Below the pieces are notes generated by a model. That model did no database searches. It saw nothing but the letters and a program-made list of their open reading frames with translations, and was not told where the DNA came from. Below, in pieces: positions 41,173 through 49,427 of a stretch of 49,427 bases of DNA. Every line of letters begins with the position of its first letter. The stretch's first letter is position 1. Made by a program: the position numbers and the translations under genes. The stretch comes from SVEL01 sp017381055 (GTDB lineage Bacteria; Bacillota; Clostridia; Lachnospirales; Lachnospiraceae): NCBI GenBank assembly GCA_036307185.1, contig JAXJYC010000015.1:1-49427 (forward strand), in the 5' to 3' direction.

Positions 41173-43290
41173 TTACTCAACTACTCTTCTAAAGATAGCT
41201 GCTGATTTAGCAGGCATCTCTACATCAAGGGTTCCATTTGTTATATTTACCCTTACACTACCTGCATTATATGATTCTTCGCATGTAAGCATAATTCTTT
41301 CAACTACATCCTCTGAATGAATTCCTGTCTGTGTTACTCTCATTCTAGCTCTTCTTGGCACATTATCATTGTTGATAACTGTTACAAGAATATTATCAAG
41401 ACAGAATCGACCATATCCAAACAAGTTGTACTCCTCAAGAAGCGCCACAAATGAACCACGCTTTAAAGCTATATTATTCTTATGAATAGAAATAATATCT
41501 CTATGGAACTCTAAAAGCTCCAAATCTTCTCTTCCCCAAGGATATGTTCTTCTATTATCAGGGTCTGTCCAACCACATAAGCCAGCCTCATCACCATAAT
41601 ATAATGTAGGCGCACCTGGCCATGTCATCTGCATTACTACAGCTTCCTTCATAACAGCCTTGCTTACTCCATAATTAGCAGCCTCTGGTCCTAATGACGC
41701 TGTACGACCAACTGTTTCATTTGTTCTAGTTAAAAATCTTGAATGGTCATGATTAGACAACTGGTTCATAGCTACAAGTACTGATGGCATAAGCATCTTA
41801 CCCATATGGTACTTAAGAGCATTTAACATACCTGTAGAATCGCCCTTCATATGTTCTCTTCTCTCATCGCTATGCTTCTGCATACCTGTTAAGAACCATG
41901 TAATAGGCTCCATGAATGCATCATAGTTCATAACTGTATCCCACTGATCACCCTGTAACCAGCTCTCTGGATTACCATAGTGCTCTGCAAGAATAATCGC
42001 ATTAGGATTTGCTTCCTTTACAGCAGCTCTAAACTTTCTCCAAAATTCATGATTATATTCTGGACTATGTCCTAAATCAGCAGCTACGTCAAGTCTCCAT
42101 CCATCTACATTATAAGGTGGTGAAACCCACTTCTTAGCTACCTGTAAAATATATTCCTCAAGCTTTGGCGAACGCTCATAATTAAGCTTTGGTAATGTAT
42201 CATGAGCCCACCATCCATCATATGATGTATTATAAGGCCATTTTTCTGGTCTATTCTCATGGAAGCGATAGAATGAATGATATGGACTATCCTCTGTTAT
42301 AAATGCACCCTTATCATAGCCTTCCTGATTCTCATAAATGCGCTCTCTATCAAGCCATTTATTAAATGAACCACTATGGTTAAATACACCATCTATGATA
42401 ACTCTAATTCCACGCTTATGTGCCTCTTCAACAAGCTTTGCAAATAATTCATTACTTGCCTCAAGGTTCTTCTTGTTTGTAACTCTATTAATATATCTTG
42501 TAGCGTTCTTATTATTACGGTCACCATCATATAAGAGTTCACCTTCATCCTCAACAATCTTACCATAATGAGGATCAATATAATCATAGTCCTGAATATC
42601 GTACTTATGATTAGATGGTGAAACAAAAAGTGGGTTAAAGTAAATAACCTCTATTCCAAGCTTTTCTAAATAATCAAGCTTGTTCATAACACCCTGTAAG
42701 TCACCGCCATAGAACTCTCTAACACCCATAGTTGCAGGATATTTATACCAATCCTGAACCTCAGTTACATTATCATCAATATAAGAATATTCATTAGTAA
42801 GTACATTATTACTCTTATCACCATCACAGAATCTATCAACGAATATCTGATACATTACTGCACCCTTGGCCCAATCTGGTGTAGAGAAGCCTGGCATAAT
42901 AGCAAATGCAAAATCATCGCTATGCTTATCAACTGCACCAAATCGATTATAGATACACATTTCAAAACCACTCTTTACCTTAAAGAAGTATCTAATCTTC
43001 TGATCAGTAAGATGAATCTTAATCTCATAAAAATCAAAATCACCAGTACTCTCCGCTAATGTCATCTCACGCTCTGTTTCATAATCACAGAAAAGCACCT
43101 GGTCTACATCTGCAACTCCAGTTCTAAAACGAATAGTAACATCACTATGTGGTTCTGGCTCTGCTGGACTCACATACCACTCTGTACAATCACTATACAA
43201 TAAAGCCTTATTTAATATAGGCTTCATACTATGAATATATATAAGTTTCTTTTCTGTTCTCGATAAACCTGATATAGAAAAAGGTAACAT
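41173..43290 (-). CDS. GH13 alpha-glucan hydrolase (neopullulanase/cyclomaltodextrinase-like)
   Basis: The 705-residue cytoplasmic enzyme splits alpha-1,4-glucans, and possibly cyclodextrins or pullulan. It has an N-terminal CBM34-like domain (about 25-135), then the GH13 barrel with VIIDGVFNHSG (region I), GWRLDVAADLG (nucleophile Asp), ILAEHYGNP (acid Glu) and LSNHDHSRFL (third Asp), and a C-terminal beta domain. No signal peptide is visible. CGGAGG lies seven bases before the ATG. On the minus strand TATAAT with a poor -35 (TGTACA) lies about 45 bases upstream, next to a 108-bp tandem repeat. Confidence 0.92.
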   Translation of the reverse strand: MLPFSISGLSRTEKKLIYIHSMKPILNKALLYSDCTEWYVSPAEPEPHSDVTIRFRTGVADVDQVLFCDYETEREMTLAESTGDFDFYEIKIHLTDQKIRYFFKVKSGFEMCIYNRFGAVDKHSDDFAFAIMPGFSTPDWAKGAVMYQIFVDRFCDGDKSNNVLTNEYSYIDDNVTEVQDWYKYPATMGVREFYGGDLQGVMNKLDYLEKLGIEVIYFNPLFVSPSNHKYDIQDYDYIDPHYGKIVEDEGELLYDGDRNNKNATRYINRVTNKKNLEASNELFAKLVEEAHKRGIRVIIDGVFNHSGSFNKWLDRERIYENQEGYDKGAFITEDSPYHSFYRFHENRPEKWPYNTSYDGWWAHDTLPKLNYERSPKLEEYILQVAKKWVSPPYNVDGWRLDVAADLGHSPEYNHEFWRKFRAAVKEANPNAIILAEHYGNPESWLQGDQWDTVMNYDAFMEPITWFLTGMQKHSDERREHMKGDSTGMLNALKYHMGKMLMPSVLVAMNQLSNHDHSRFLTRTNETVGRTASLGPEAANYGVSKAVMKEAVVMQMTWPGAPTLYYGDEAGLCGWTDPDNRRTYPWGREDLELLEFHRDIISIHKNNIALKRGSFVALLEEYNLFGYGRFCLDNILVTVINNDNVPRRARMRVTQTGIHSEDVVERIMLTCEESYNAGSVRVNITNGTLDVEMPAKSAAIFRRVVE

Positions 43291-43378
43291 ACTATGTCCT
43301 CCGTATTGTTCACAAAACTATGGTATTATTATACTCCATATATAACCATTTGTACACCATTTTTGTTTGCTACAACAC

Positions 43379-43823
43379 CGCTTTTATGCTTATTTCACAA
43401 CGTTTTTATAATTCCTCGGATTGCTTCGCGCTTCGCACTCTCGCATTCCTACACAATATTCGCATATCGCATCGCTTCCGCGCTGCTTTTATGCTCATTT
43501 CTCAACATATTTTTTATAATTCCTCGGATTGCTTCGCACTTCGCACTCTCGCATTCCTACACAATATTCGCATATCGCATCGCTTCCGCGCTGCTTTTAT
43601 GCTCATTTCTCAACATATTTTTTATAATTCCTCGGATTGCTTCGCGCTTCGCTCTCTCGCATTCCTACACAATATTCGCATATCGCATCGCTTCCGCGCT
43701 GCTTTTATGCTCATTTCTCAACATATTTTTTTAATTCCTCGGATTGCTTCGCGCTTCGCACTCTCGCAATCCTACACAATATTCGCATATCGCATCGCTT
43801 CCGCGCTGCTTTTATGCTCATTA
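43379..43823. repeat. Four tandem copies of a 108-bp repeat
   Basis: The word CCTCGGATTGC recurs at 43414, 43522, 43630 and 43737, giving periods of 108, 108 and 107. The copies differ by only a few bases (for example GCGCTTCGCA/GCACTTCGCA). A worn partial unit precedes the first. Two plus frames stay open across it because 108 is a multiple of three, but the translation (repeated ASRFALSHSYTIFAYRIA) looks artificial and no ribosome site precedes it. Confidence 0.9.
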
Positions 43824-43831
43824 TTGTGGCA

Positions 43832-43890
43832 TGTCAACAAGTCATTAAACCACTTATGTGCAAGCACATGTGGTTTATGACCTTTTGACA
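43832..43890. repeat. Long hairpin next to the tandem repeats
   Basis: TGTCAACAAGTCATTAAACC and the facing GGTTTATGACCTTTTGACA pair, with ATGTGC-AA-GCACAT at the apex, giving a stem of about 28 bp. It is not a terminator on either strand because no T-run follows directly. Confidence 0.75.
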
Positions 43891-43900
43891 CTGGAATTAT

Positions 43901-43930
43901 AAAAAAAAGAAGTGGCAAATTTGCCACTTC
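43901..43930 (-). terminator. Strong minus-strand terminator of an unidentified transcript
   Basis: GAAGTGGCAAATTTGCCACTTC is fully self-complementary over 22 bases and on the minus strand is followed by eight T residues. No protein gene ends nearby; ftsH ends 610 bases upstream and has its own terminator. This suggests a small RNA from about 43990-44110. Confidence 0.8.
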
Positions 43931-44161
43931 TTAGGAGAAGGTATTTGCGTCCGATTCAAAATCGAACAAAGTTTTTATGGGGTGTAGCAAAAACTATATA
44001 TAATGTATTGGGGGGTTTTTACATAACGTAGTATAGCACTCTGCCAATAATAAGTGTGCACAAACATCACAAAACATCACATATACTTTTGTGCAAGTTG
44101 CACAAAACATCTTATAATATATTAAATTAAAAATCCAGCAAACCATTATCCTCTTGTTTTT

Positions 44162-44376
44162 ATCCGTAATTTTATACTATTTTTACGGTCATATTCTTCA
44201 TTTCTTCTTTTTTGACCGTAATCTTTTTCTTTTACTACGGTCTTATTCTTTACTTCTTCTTTTTTGACCGTAACTTTTTTCTTTTACTACGGTCTTATTC
44301 TTTACTTCTTCTTTTTTGACCGTAACTTTTTTCTTTTACTACGGTCTTATTCTTCATTTCTTCTTATTCAACCGTA
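44162..44376. repeat. Four to five tandem copies of a 52-bp hairpin repeat
   Basis: GACCGTA recurs at 44214, 44266 and 44318 with worn copies at about 44162 and 44370, so the period is 52. Each unit contains GACCGTA facing TACGGTC around a pyrimidine-rich loop, and pyrimidine-rich linkers (TTATTCTTTACTTCTTC). The rest of the gap 43931-44497 holds TTGTGCAA-G-TTGCACAA (about 44093-44109) and repeated CATCACA words, but no gene. Confidence 0.85.
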
Positions 44377-44499
44377 AAATACTTTGAAAATTATCATCAA
44401 TTGTATAAATACATTAAAATCAATAAAGGTATCGTCCAACAAGCTTCTCCATAACAAATAAAATCACAACATACAAATCACAACAATTATTAACACAAT

Positions 44500-44526
44500 G
44501 CCGGTGAGCCAAACTGACTCACCGGC
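44500..44526 (-). terminator. Terminator of ftsH
   Basis: GCCGGTGAG/CTCACCGGC with a 9-base loop lies 16 bases past the ftsH stop; the following ATTGTGTT is only a weak T-run. Confidence 0.65.
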
Positions 44527-44541
44527 AGTATTTACCTTAAT

Positions 44542-46377
44542 TTAATTATCTTTTTCCTCAGAATCAAACAAAGCCTCAAACTCTGCCTGTGTTATCTTTT
44601 CCTTCTCTATAAGAAGCTTAGCACAACTATGAAGAACTTCTATATTCTCATTGATTATGTCTTTTGCCTTTGCATAGCATTCATCCACAACCTTCTTAAC
44701 TTCTTCATCTATCTTTGCTGCTGTGCTATCTGCATATCCACGAGCATGAGCTAAATCTCTACCGATAAATACTTCTTCATCCTCATCGCCATAACAGATA
44801 AGTCCAAGATTATCTGACATACCAAACTTAGTAATCATAGATTTAGCATAACTTGTTACCTGCTTAATATCCTGAGATGCACCTGTTGTCACATCATCAA
44901 AAATTAATTCCTCAGCAATTCTACCACCTAAAGATACCATAATACTCTGAAGTATCTTACCCTTTGTATTAAACATCTCATCCTTTTCAGGAAGTGGCAT
45001 TGTATAACCTGCCGCACCATTTCCTGTAGGAATAACTGATACTGTATGAACAGGTCCAACTTCCGGAAGCACATGGAAAAGAATTGCATGACCAGCCTCA
45101 TGGTAAGCTGTAATCTTCTTTTCTTTGTCAGAGATAACTCTACTCTTCTTCTCTGTTCCTATACCAACCTTAACAAACGAACGGTTAATATCCTCTTGAA
45201 TAATATATTTTCTATCCTTCTTAGCTGCATATATAGCTGCCTCATTAAGAAGATTCTCTAAATCTGCACCTGTAAATCCAGCTGTTGTCTGAGCTACATT
45301 ATCAAGATCTACATCGTCACCTAATGGCTTATTCTTTGCATGAACATCTAATATCTCTCTTCTACCCTTCATATCTGGTCTAGATACATGTATTCTTCTA
45401 TCAAATCTTCCTGGACGAAGAATAGCCGGGTCAAGAATATCTACTCTGTTTGTTGCTGCCATTACGATAATTCCTTCGTTTACACCGAAACCATCCATCT
45501 CTACAAGCATCTGATTAAGTGTCTGCTCACGCTCATCGTGGCCACCACCCATACCAGTTCCTCTTCTTCTAGCTACAGCATCAATTTCATCGATAAAGAT
45601 AATACTTGGTGCATTTTTCTTTGCTTCTTCAAATAAATCTCTTACTCTAGACGCACCTACACCGACAAACATTTCTACAAAGTCAGAACCTGAAATAGTA
45701 AAGAATGGCACCTCTGCTTCACCAGCAATCGCCTTAGCAAGGAGTGTTTTACCTGTTCCTGGAGGTCCCTCTAAGATTACACCCTTTGGAATTCTAGCTC
45801 CCACCTCAATATACTTCTTAGGATTTCTCAAGAAATCTACTATCTCTTCAAGCTCTTCTTTCTCTTCTGAAAGACCTGCAACATCTTTAAATGTCATCTT
45901 TCTTCCATTGTCAGCCATAAGCTTTGCACGGCTCTTGCCGAAATTCATCATCTTAGCACCATTGCCACCTGATGACTGTCCACTTAACATTACAAAAATA
46001 ATCAATATTGTTACTATAGATATTCCTACTGGAAGAATAACTGTAAGGAAGATACTTTCTCCCTCCACATCCATCAGCTTATAATTAGTAAACTCCGCTA
46101 CCATCATAGCTTCAATAGCTGCATTAACATCTGAAATATATACTGTTAAAGTATCACTTTCTCCCTCCAAAGTAACCTTCAATGAGCCCGTAGGCACCTT
46201 TTCATTCTGATTGATGATAACCTTTTCTACATTACCATCCTCTAAATCTTCTAAAAAATCTGAGTAATTATACTCAACCTTATCATTTTCCATTGTAGAA
46301 ACAAAGTACCATACGCATCCAATTAATAAAAGGACAAACATATAGAACCCGAAACCACCCATTCTCTGCTTCTTCAC
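44542..46377 (-). CDS. ftsH: ATP-dependent zinc metalloprotease FtsH
   Basis: The 611-residue membrane protease degrades misfolded membrane proteins and some regulators. Two helices (about 8-26 and 105-130) flank an external loop. The AAA ATPase has GPPGTGKTLLAKA, IIFIDEIDA and the second region of homology (AATNRVDILDPAILRPGRFD). The protease has HEAGHA and a downstream Asp-containing segment. It follows hpt and tilS as in most Firmicutes, 17 bases after hpt. Confidence 0.97.
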   Translation of the reverse strand: MKKQRMGGFGFYMFVLLLIGCVWYFVSTMENDKVEYNYSDFLEDLEDGNVEKVIINQNEKVPTGSLKVTLEGESDTLTVYISDVNAAIEAMMVAEFTNYKLMDVEGESIFLTVILPVGISIVTILIIFVMLSGQSSGGNGAKMMNFGKSRAKLMADNGRKMTFKDVAGLSEEKEELEEIVDFLRNPKKYIEVGARIPKGVILEGPPGTGKTLLAKAIAGEAEVPFFTISGSDFVEMFVGVGASRVRDLFEEAKKNAPSIIFIDEIDAVARRRGTGMGGGHDEREQTLNQMLVEMDGFGVNEGIIVMAATNRVDILDPAILRPGRFDRRIHVSRPDMKGRREILDVHAKNKPLGDDVDLDNVAQTTAGFTGADLENLLNEAAIYAAKKDRKYIIQEDINRSFVKVGIGTEKKSRVISDKEKKITAYHEAGHAILFHVLPEVGPVHTVSVIPTGNGAAGYTMPLPEKDEMFNTKGKILQSIMVSLGGRIAEELIFDDVTTGASQDIKQVTSYAKSMITKFGMSDNLGLICYGDEDEEVFIGRDLAHARGYADSTAAKIDEEVKKVVDECYAKAKDIINENIEVLHSCAKLLIEKEKITQAEFEALFDSEEKDN

Positions 46378-46394
46378 AAAAGCTACCTCCTTAA

Positions 46395-46922
46395 TTAATC
46401 CTCGAATTCCACTACTCCAATGTATGGAAGATTTCTATATTTTTGGTCGTAATCAAGGCCATAGCCTACAACGAACTCATCCGGAATATTAAAGCATGTA
46501 TAATCAACCTTTACATCTACCACTCTTCTATCCGGCTTATCTAATAATGTACATACTGCAAGACTCTTTGGATTTCTTGTCTTAAGTAACTCCATAAGCT
46601 TATCAAGAGTTCTACCAGAATCGATAATATCCTCTACAATAATTACTTCCTTACCTTCAATACTCTCATCAAGATCCTTTATCATCTTAATGCTTCCTGA
46701 GCTAACTGTACCTGCGCCATAGCTTGAAACAGCCATAAAGTCCATACTTACAGGAACTGTAATTCTCTTAGCAAGCTCACACATAAAGAATGCTCCACCT
46801 TTTAATACACAAATAAGATGTACTGTCTTGCCTGCATAACGTTCTGAAATCGCTTTACCAATCTCTTCGATTTTCTTATCTACGTCTGCTTCGGAAATAA
46901 GTACCTTAATATTTTCCTTCAT
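46395..46922 (-). CDS. hpt: Hypoxanthine phosphoribosyltransferase
   Basis: The 175-residue purine-salvage enzyme transfers ribose phosphate to hypoxanthine and guanine. The PRPP loop is VIIVEDIIDSGRTLDKL, and VCVLKGGAF-like LICVLKGGAFFMCEL and DEFVVGYGLDYDQKYRNLPYIG are typical. I begin at the ATG at 46922 because ATGGAGGATACAT precedes it; a longer frame starts inside that site. The gene lies between tilS and ftsH. Confidence 0.95.
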   Translation of the reverse strand: MKENIKVLISEADVDKKIEEIGKAISERYAGKTVHLICVLKGGAFFMCELAKRITVPVSMDFMAVSSYGAGTVSSGSIKMIKDLDESIEGKEVIIVEDIIDSGRTLDKLMELLKTRNPKSLAVCTLLDKPDRRVVDVKVDYTCFNIPDEFVVGYGLDYDQKYRNLPYIGVVEFED

Positions 46923-46942
46923 ATATGTATCCTCCATTTTAA

Positions 46943-48352
46943 TTAATAATTTACTTTTGTTTCCAGCTTATATAACTTAGTATGCTCATCTCGCACTCTA
47001 TATCTATAATTTAACCTATAGCCTATAATCCATACGATTTCGCTTCCATTGGCAAGCAACAATATATCGTCTCGTTGCTCTTTAGGAATCTTAATATCTA
47101 TAAAGAAATCCTTAAGTTTCTTCTTTGAGCCTTTTTCATCAACAACAATATAATCTCCTTGTCGCCTTGTTCTCAGCTGTAAATTAACTTTCATTATATC
47201 ACATTGTATCCATTTCGTATACTTATTTTCCACAAATATACTTTCATTATAACTATCTTCTTCTACTTTCAGGCAAGCTTCTACTTTTCCATCTGCAAAA
47301 GTATATTCACCTGCTGCATCAATATCTATCACTAGCGTCTCATTTCTTTCAGTACTATTATCTTCCCTAGAAATATAAATATGCACTCCATCATATTCTT
47401 TTACTGCAGTCATCTCATATGGTAAGCTAACCTTTTTTCCTACCGTCATATAAAATAATTCCATAACACTATTTATATGAACACTTGAAATATCCTTAGC
47501 TTTTCCCGCCACTTGATAAATACACTTCTTTACAATATATCTTTGCAACGCTTTATGAATGTTCTCTAAACCTTCTCCATCTATAAATACACCTTGCCCC
47601 CTTAACTTAACGATTCGTGCCATTTCCTTTTCGCATTGACTCTCCATGTAGTCATCAATCTCAGTTAAGTTAGCAGCTGTCGCCTCCATATGAGCTACAG
47701 CCTGACTATTTATCGCCTCCTTAATTTGAGGCATTATATTAAGTCGAATTTTATTTCGTGTATAATCTTCCGTAAGATTTGTTTCATCCACTATATATTT
47801 TAAATCATTAATTCTAATATATTCTTCAATCTCACGTCGTTCCAAACACAATACTGGTCTAATAATATTATCCCTTATGGCAGTTATTCCCTTTAGACCT
47901 TTCACGCCAGCACCTCTAAACAAGTTAAATAACATAGTTTCAGCTAAATCATCTTTGTTATGAGCCACGGCAATTTTCCCACTAGAATCTACGCTATTCT
48001 CAGCCAAGCACTTAGAAAAAGCTTCATATCGCGCATAACGCCCTGCCTCCTCCTCAGACATTCCTTTTTCCTTAGCAAGAGCCGGAATATTATATTTGTA
48101 TAAGAAAAATGGTATATCCTCTCTACCACAAATCTCTTCCACAAACGCAGCATCCCTATCCGCGCTCTCACCTCGTATACCATGGTGTATATGCACTGCC
48201 AAAAGCTTTATATCAAGTAATTTTCTATGCTTCGATAACATATGTAAAAGGCATACAGAATCAGCGCCGCCTGAAACTCCCACGACTACCGTTTCTCCTG
48301 CCTTTATCATTTTATTTTCTTTTATATAATTTAATACTTTATTTTCCATCAT
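46943..48352 (-). CDS. tilS: tRNA(Ile)-lysidine synthase
   Basis: The 469-residue enzyme changes C34 of tRNA-Ile(CAT) to lysidine. The PP-loop SGGADS motif is in VVVGVSGGADSVCLL near the N-terminus, followed by HIHHGIRGESADRDAAFVEE. The middle and the C-terminal TilS domain (RRQGDYIV, KKLKDFFIDIKIPKEQRD, VWIIGYRLNYRYRV) are complete. It is part of the spoIIE-tilS-hpt-ftsH series. The ribosome site is weak. Confidence 0.95.
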   Translation of the reverse strand: MMENKVLNYIKENKMIKAGETVVVGVSGGADSVCLLHMLSKHRKLLDIKLLAVHIHHGIRGESADRDAAFVEEICGREDIPFFLYKYNIPALAKEKGMSEEEAGRYARYEAFSKCLAENSVDSSGKIAVAHNKDDLAETMLFNLFRGAGVKGLKGITAIRDNIIRPVLCLERREIEEYIRINDLKYIVDETNLTEDYTRNKIRLNIMPQIKEAINSQAVAHMEATAANLTEIDDYMESQCEKEMARIVKLRGQGVFIDGEGLENIHKALQRYIVKKCIYQVAGKAKDISSVHINSVMELFYMTVGKKVSLPYEMTAVKEYDGVHIYISREDNSTERNETLVIDIDAAGEYTFADGKVEACLKVEEDSYNESIFVENKYTKWIQCDIMKVNLQLRTRRQGDYIVVDEKGSKKKLKDFFIDIKIPKEQRDDILLLANGSEIVWIIGYRLNYRYRVRDEHTKLYKLETKVNY

Positions 48353-48411
48353 ATATTGAATTTAGCCTATATACGCCCTAAAATCAAGTATTTTTTGTCA
48401 TATGGCACACA

Positions 48412-49427
48412 TTAAGCTATGCATTTTTCATAATTCCAAATCCCTGTTACAAAAACAGTCATATCGTCCTCTTTTTTATTTCCAAGAACCTCTATAGCAT
48501 CTTTCAATATCTTATCTGCCATATCCTGTGGCTTGCCCGGCTTAGCCCTAAGGATAATTTCTCCTATTTCATCCTCTTTATTAAGCTTGGCCGCTGTCTC
48601 AACTATTCCATCAGACATCATAATAACAAAATCTCCATCATATAGCTTTTTTGTAGCACTCTCTATGTCTATACACTCCTCTCCACCCATTGGTAGAGAG
48701 GTTGATCGCAGTGTTTCCACCCAGTTCCCCCTTTTAACATAGGTAGTCGCAGCACCAAGCTTTAGAAAATCACACACACCTGAATACATATCTATAATAC
48801 TCATATCAACTGTAGCTGGCGATATATTTTCCCCCTCTAGAACAAATAAAGTATTTACTAGTTTCAAGGTAGTCTCTTCCCCAAAACCACTCATCATAAG
48901 ATTCTCTATAAGCTCAAGAACCATCTCGCTATCCTTATATGCCCTTATGCCTGTCCCCATTCCATCAGAAATCCCTAGCAACGTCTGTCCACTATCTAAA
49001 GAAACGCAGGAAAAGTTATCTCCAGACACATTATCGTAAGAAGCCTTAGCTAGCCCATGCATTACAAAGAAATTTGGTCGTTCCTTAAACCTATATGTCT
49101 CCATATCCGTAGATACCACTCGCTTTTTGTCTTTTACAAGTTCAATGTCTTTATCAAACACTCTATTAATAATTCTAGTAACCTCCCTCGTACTGACACA
49201 CGTACCCCTTCTAGCTCTCATAGTAACTATAATCTCTGATATTCCTCTTCTATTTTCAAGTCTCACCGCCTTCTTTAAAATAATACCTACATCCCTTAAT
49301 CTAGATACCAGCATAGTCATCTCTTCACCAGAAATACTACGTAAATCATATGTATCATCAACGCTTTCTCCTAGCACCTTAGACATCTCCAAAAGTTGCA
49401 TAGCTATAACCCTCCTACTTTCCTTTA
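48412..49427 (-). CDS. spoIIE: SpoIIE-type PP2C phosphatase, C-terminal part (partial)
   Basis: The frame is open to the right edge, so the first visible Met is not necessarily the start: upstream codons read ESRRVIA directly into MQLLEMSKVLGE, as in full SpoIIE. The 330 or so visible residues include the PP2C domain with SGDNFSCVSLDSGQTLLGISDGMGTG, GAATTYVKRG and VIMMSDGIVE, and end EDDMTVFVTGIWNYEKC. SpoIIE dephosphorylates SpoIIAA to activate sigma F, so the host is probably spore-forming. The usual N-terminal membrane helices would be outside the window. tilS follows. Confidence 0.9.
   Translation of the reverse strand, partial: KESRRVIAMQLLEMSKVLGESVDDTYDLRSISGEEMTMLVSRLRDVGIILKKAVRLENRRGISEIIVTMRARRGTCVSTREVTRIINRVFDKDIELVKDKKRVVSTDMETYRFKERPNFFVMHGLAKASYDNVSGDNFSCVSLDSGQTLLGISDGMGTGIRAYKDSEMVLELIENLMMSGFGEETTLKLVNTLFVLEGENISPATVDMSIIDMYSGVCDFLKLGAATTYVKRGNWVETLRSTSLPMGGEECIDIESATKKLYDGDFVIMMSDGIVETAAKLNKEDEIGEIILRAKPGKPQDMADKILKDAIEVLGNKKEDDMTVFVTGIWNYEKCIA

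Noticed and set aside
43294..43880. Two long plus-strand open frames of 146 and 186 residues with repeated peptide units
   Set aside because: They exist only because a 108-bp repeat, a multiple of three, lacks stops in two frames at once. Two overlapping frames cannot both be selected, no ribosome site precedes them, and the residue make-up is odd.
44162..44376. Possible CRISPR array
   Set aside because: The repeat is direct and tandem without unique spacers; each 52-bp unit is nearly identical over its whole length, and no cas genes are present.

Overview
The window reads as chromosome of a low-GC, spore-forming Firmicute of the Clostridia, most likely family Lachnospiraceae. Evidence: a spoIIE-tilS-hpt-ftsH block, lrgAB, mutS2, yhaM, a C39 bacteriocin exporter, AT-rich intergenic DNA and strong AGGAGG ribosome binding sites. 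The assignment comes from gene content and protein style, not from a database search.

Layout. 1-4332: the end of an unidentified gene, an apparently orphaned yybP-ykoY-like (Mn2+) riboswitch on the minus strand, two membrane proteins, an AlbA-domain regulator, an ArsC/Spx-like protein and a small HTH protein. 4364-18563: a 14.2-kb integrative mobilizable element inserted in the last codons of rlmD. 18256-29000: host housekeeping genes (rlmD, yhaM, mutS2, trmL, a PurM-like protein, degV, a HAD phosphatase, lrgAB). 29199-32294: a 1031-residue GGDEF/EAL protein ending in a LamG-like domain, followed by tRNA-Phe and a P1-family peptidase. 33603-40620: a bacteriocin locus with a HlyD-type adaptor, a C39-ABC exporter, two double-glycine peptide precursors, a small membrane protein, a CxxC protein and an M48 protease. 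40782-43290: tRNA-Leu, tRNA-Tyr and a GH13 amylase. 43379-44380: three kinds of noncoding repeat. 44542-49427: ftsH, hpt, tilS and the 3' part of spoIIE.

The mobile element carries a large serine recombinase, a MobV-type relaxase with a candidate oriT, an AEP-type replication protein, an XRE regulator, an orphan adenine methyltransferase, an ArdC-like antirestriction protein, a DUF5688-like protein, several acidic unknown proteins and an RlmA-type 23S rRNA methyltransferase. Its ends can be read to the base. Joining them rebuilds a 54-bp attP with 26-bp arms (22/26 matching) around a TC/GA dinucleotide. Rejoining the flanks rebuilds an rlmD ending HVETVVLLSNEK. In the integrated state the element gives RlmD a new 100-residue C-terminus. 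In the circle that same tail would be fused in frame to the recombinase.

The strongest novelty candidates are: (1) the recombinase/RlmD tail exchange; (2) a leader peptide, MTAYMRLR, ahead of the RlmA-type methyltransferase, which matches macrolide-arrest leader peptides and predicts drug-inducible expression; (3) a duplicated structured leader RNA with an invariant hairpin loop ahead of both bacteriocin precursors; (4) a 12-base operator word repeated at the XRE promoter and at the promoter ahead of the recombinase; (5) an orphan riboswitch at the left edge.
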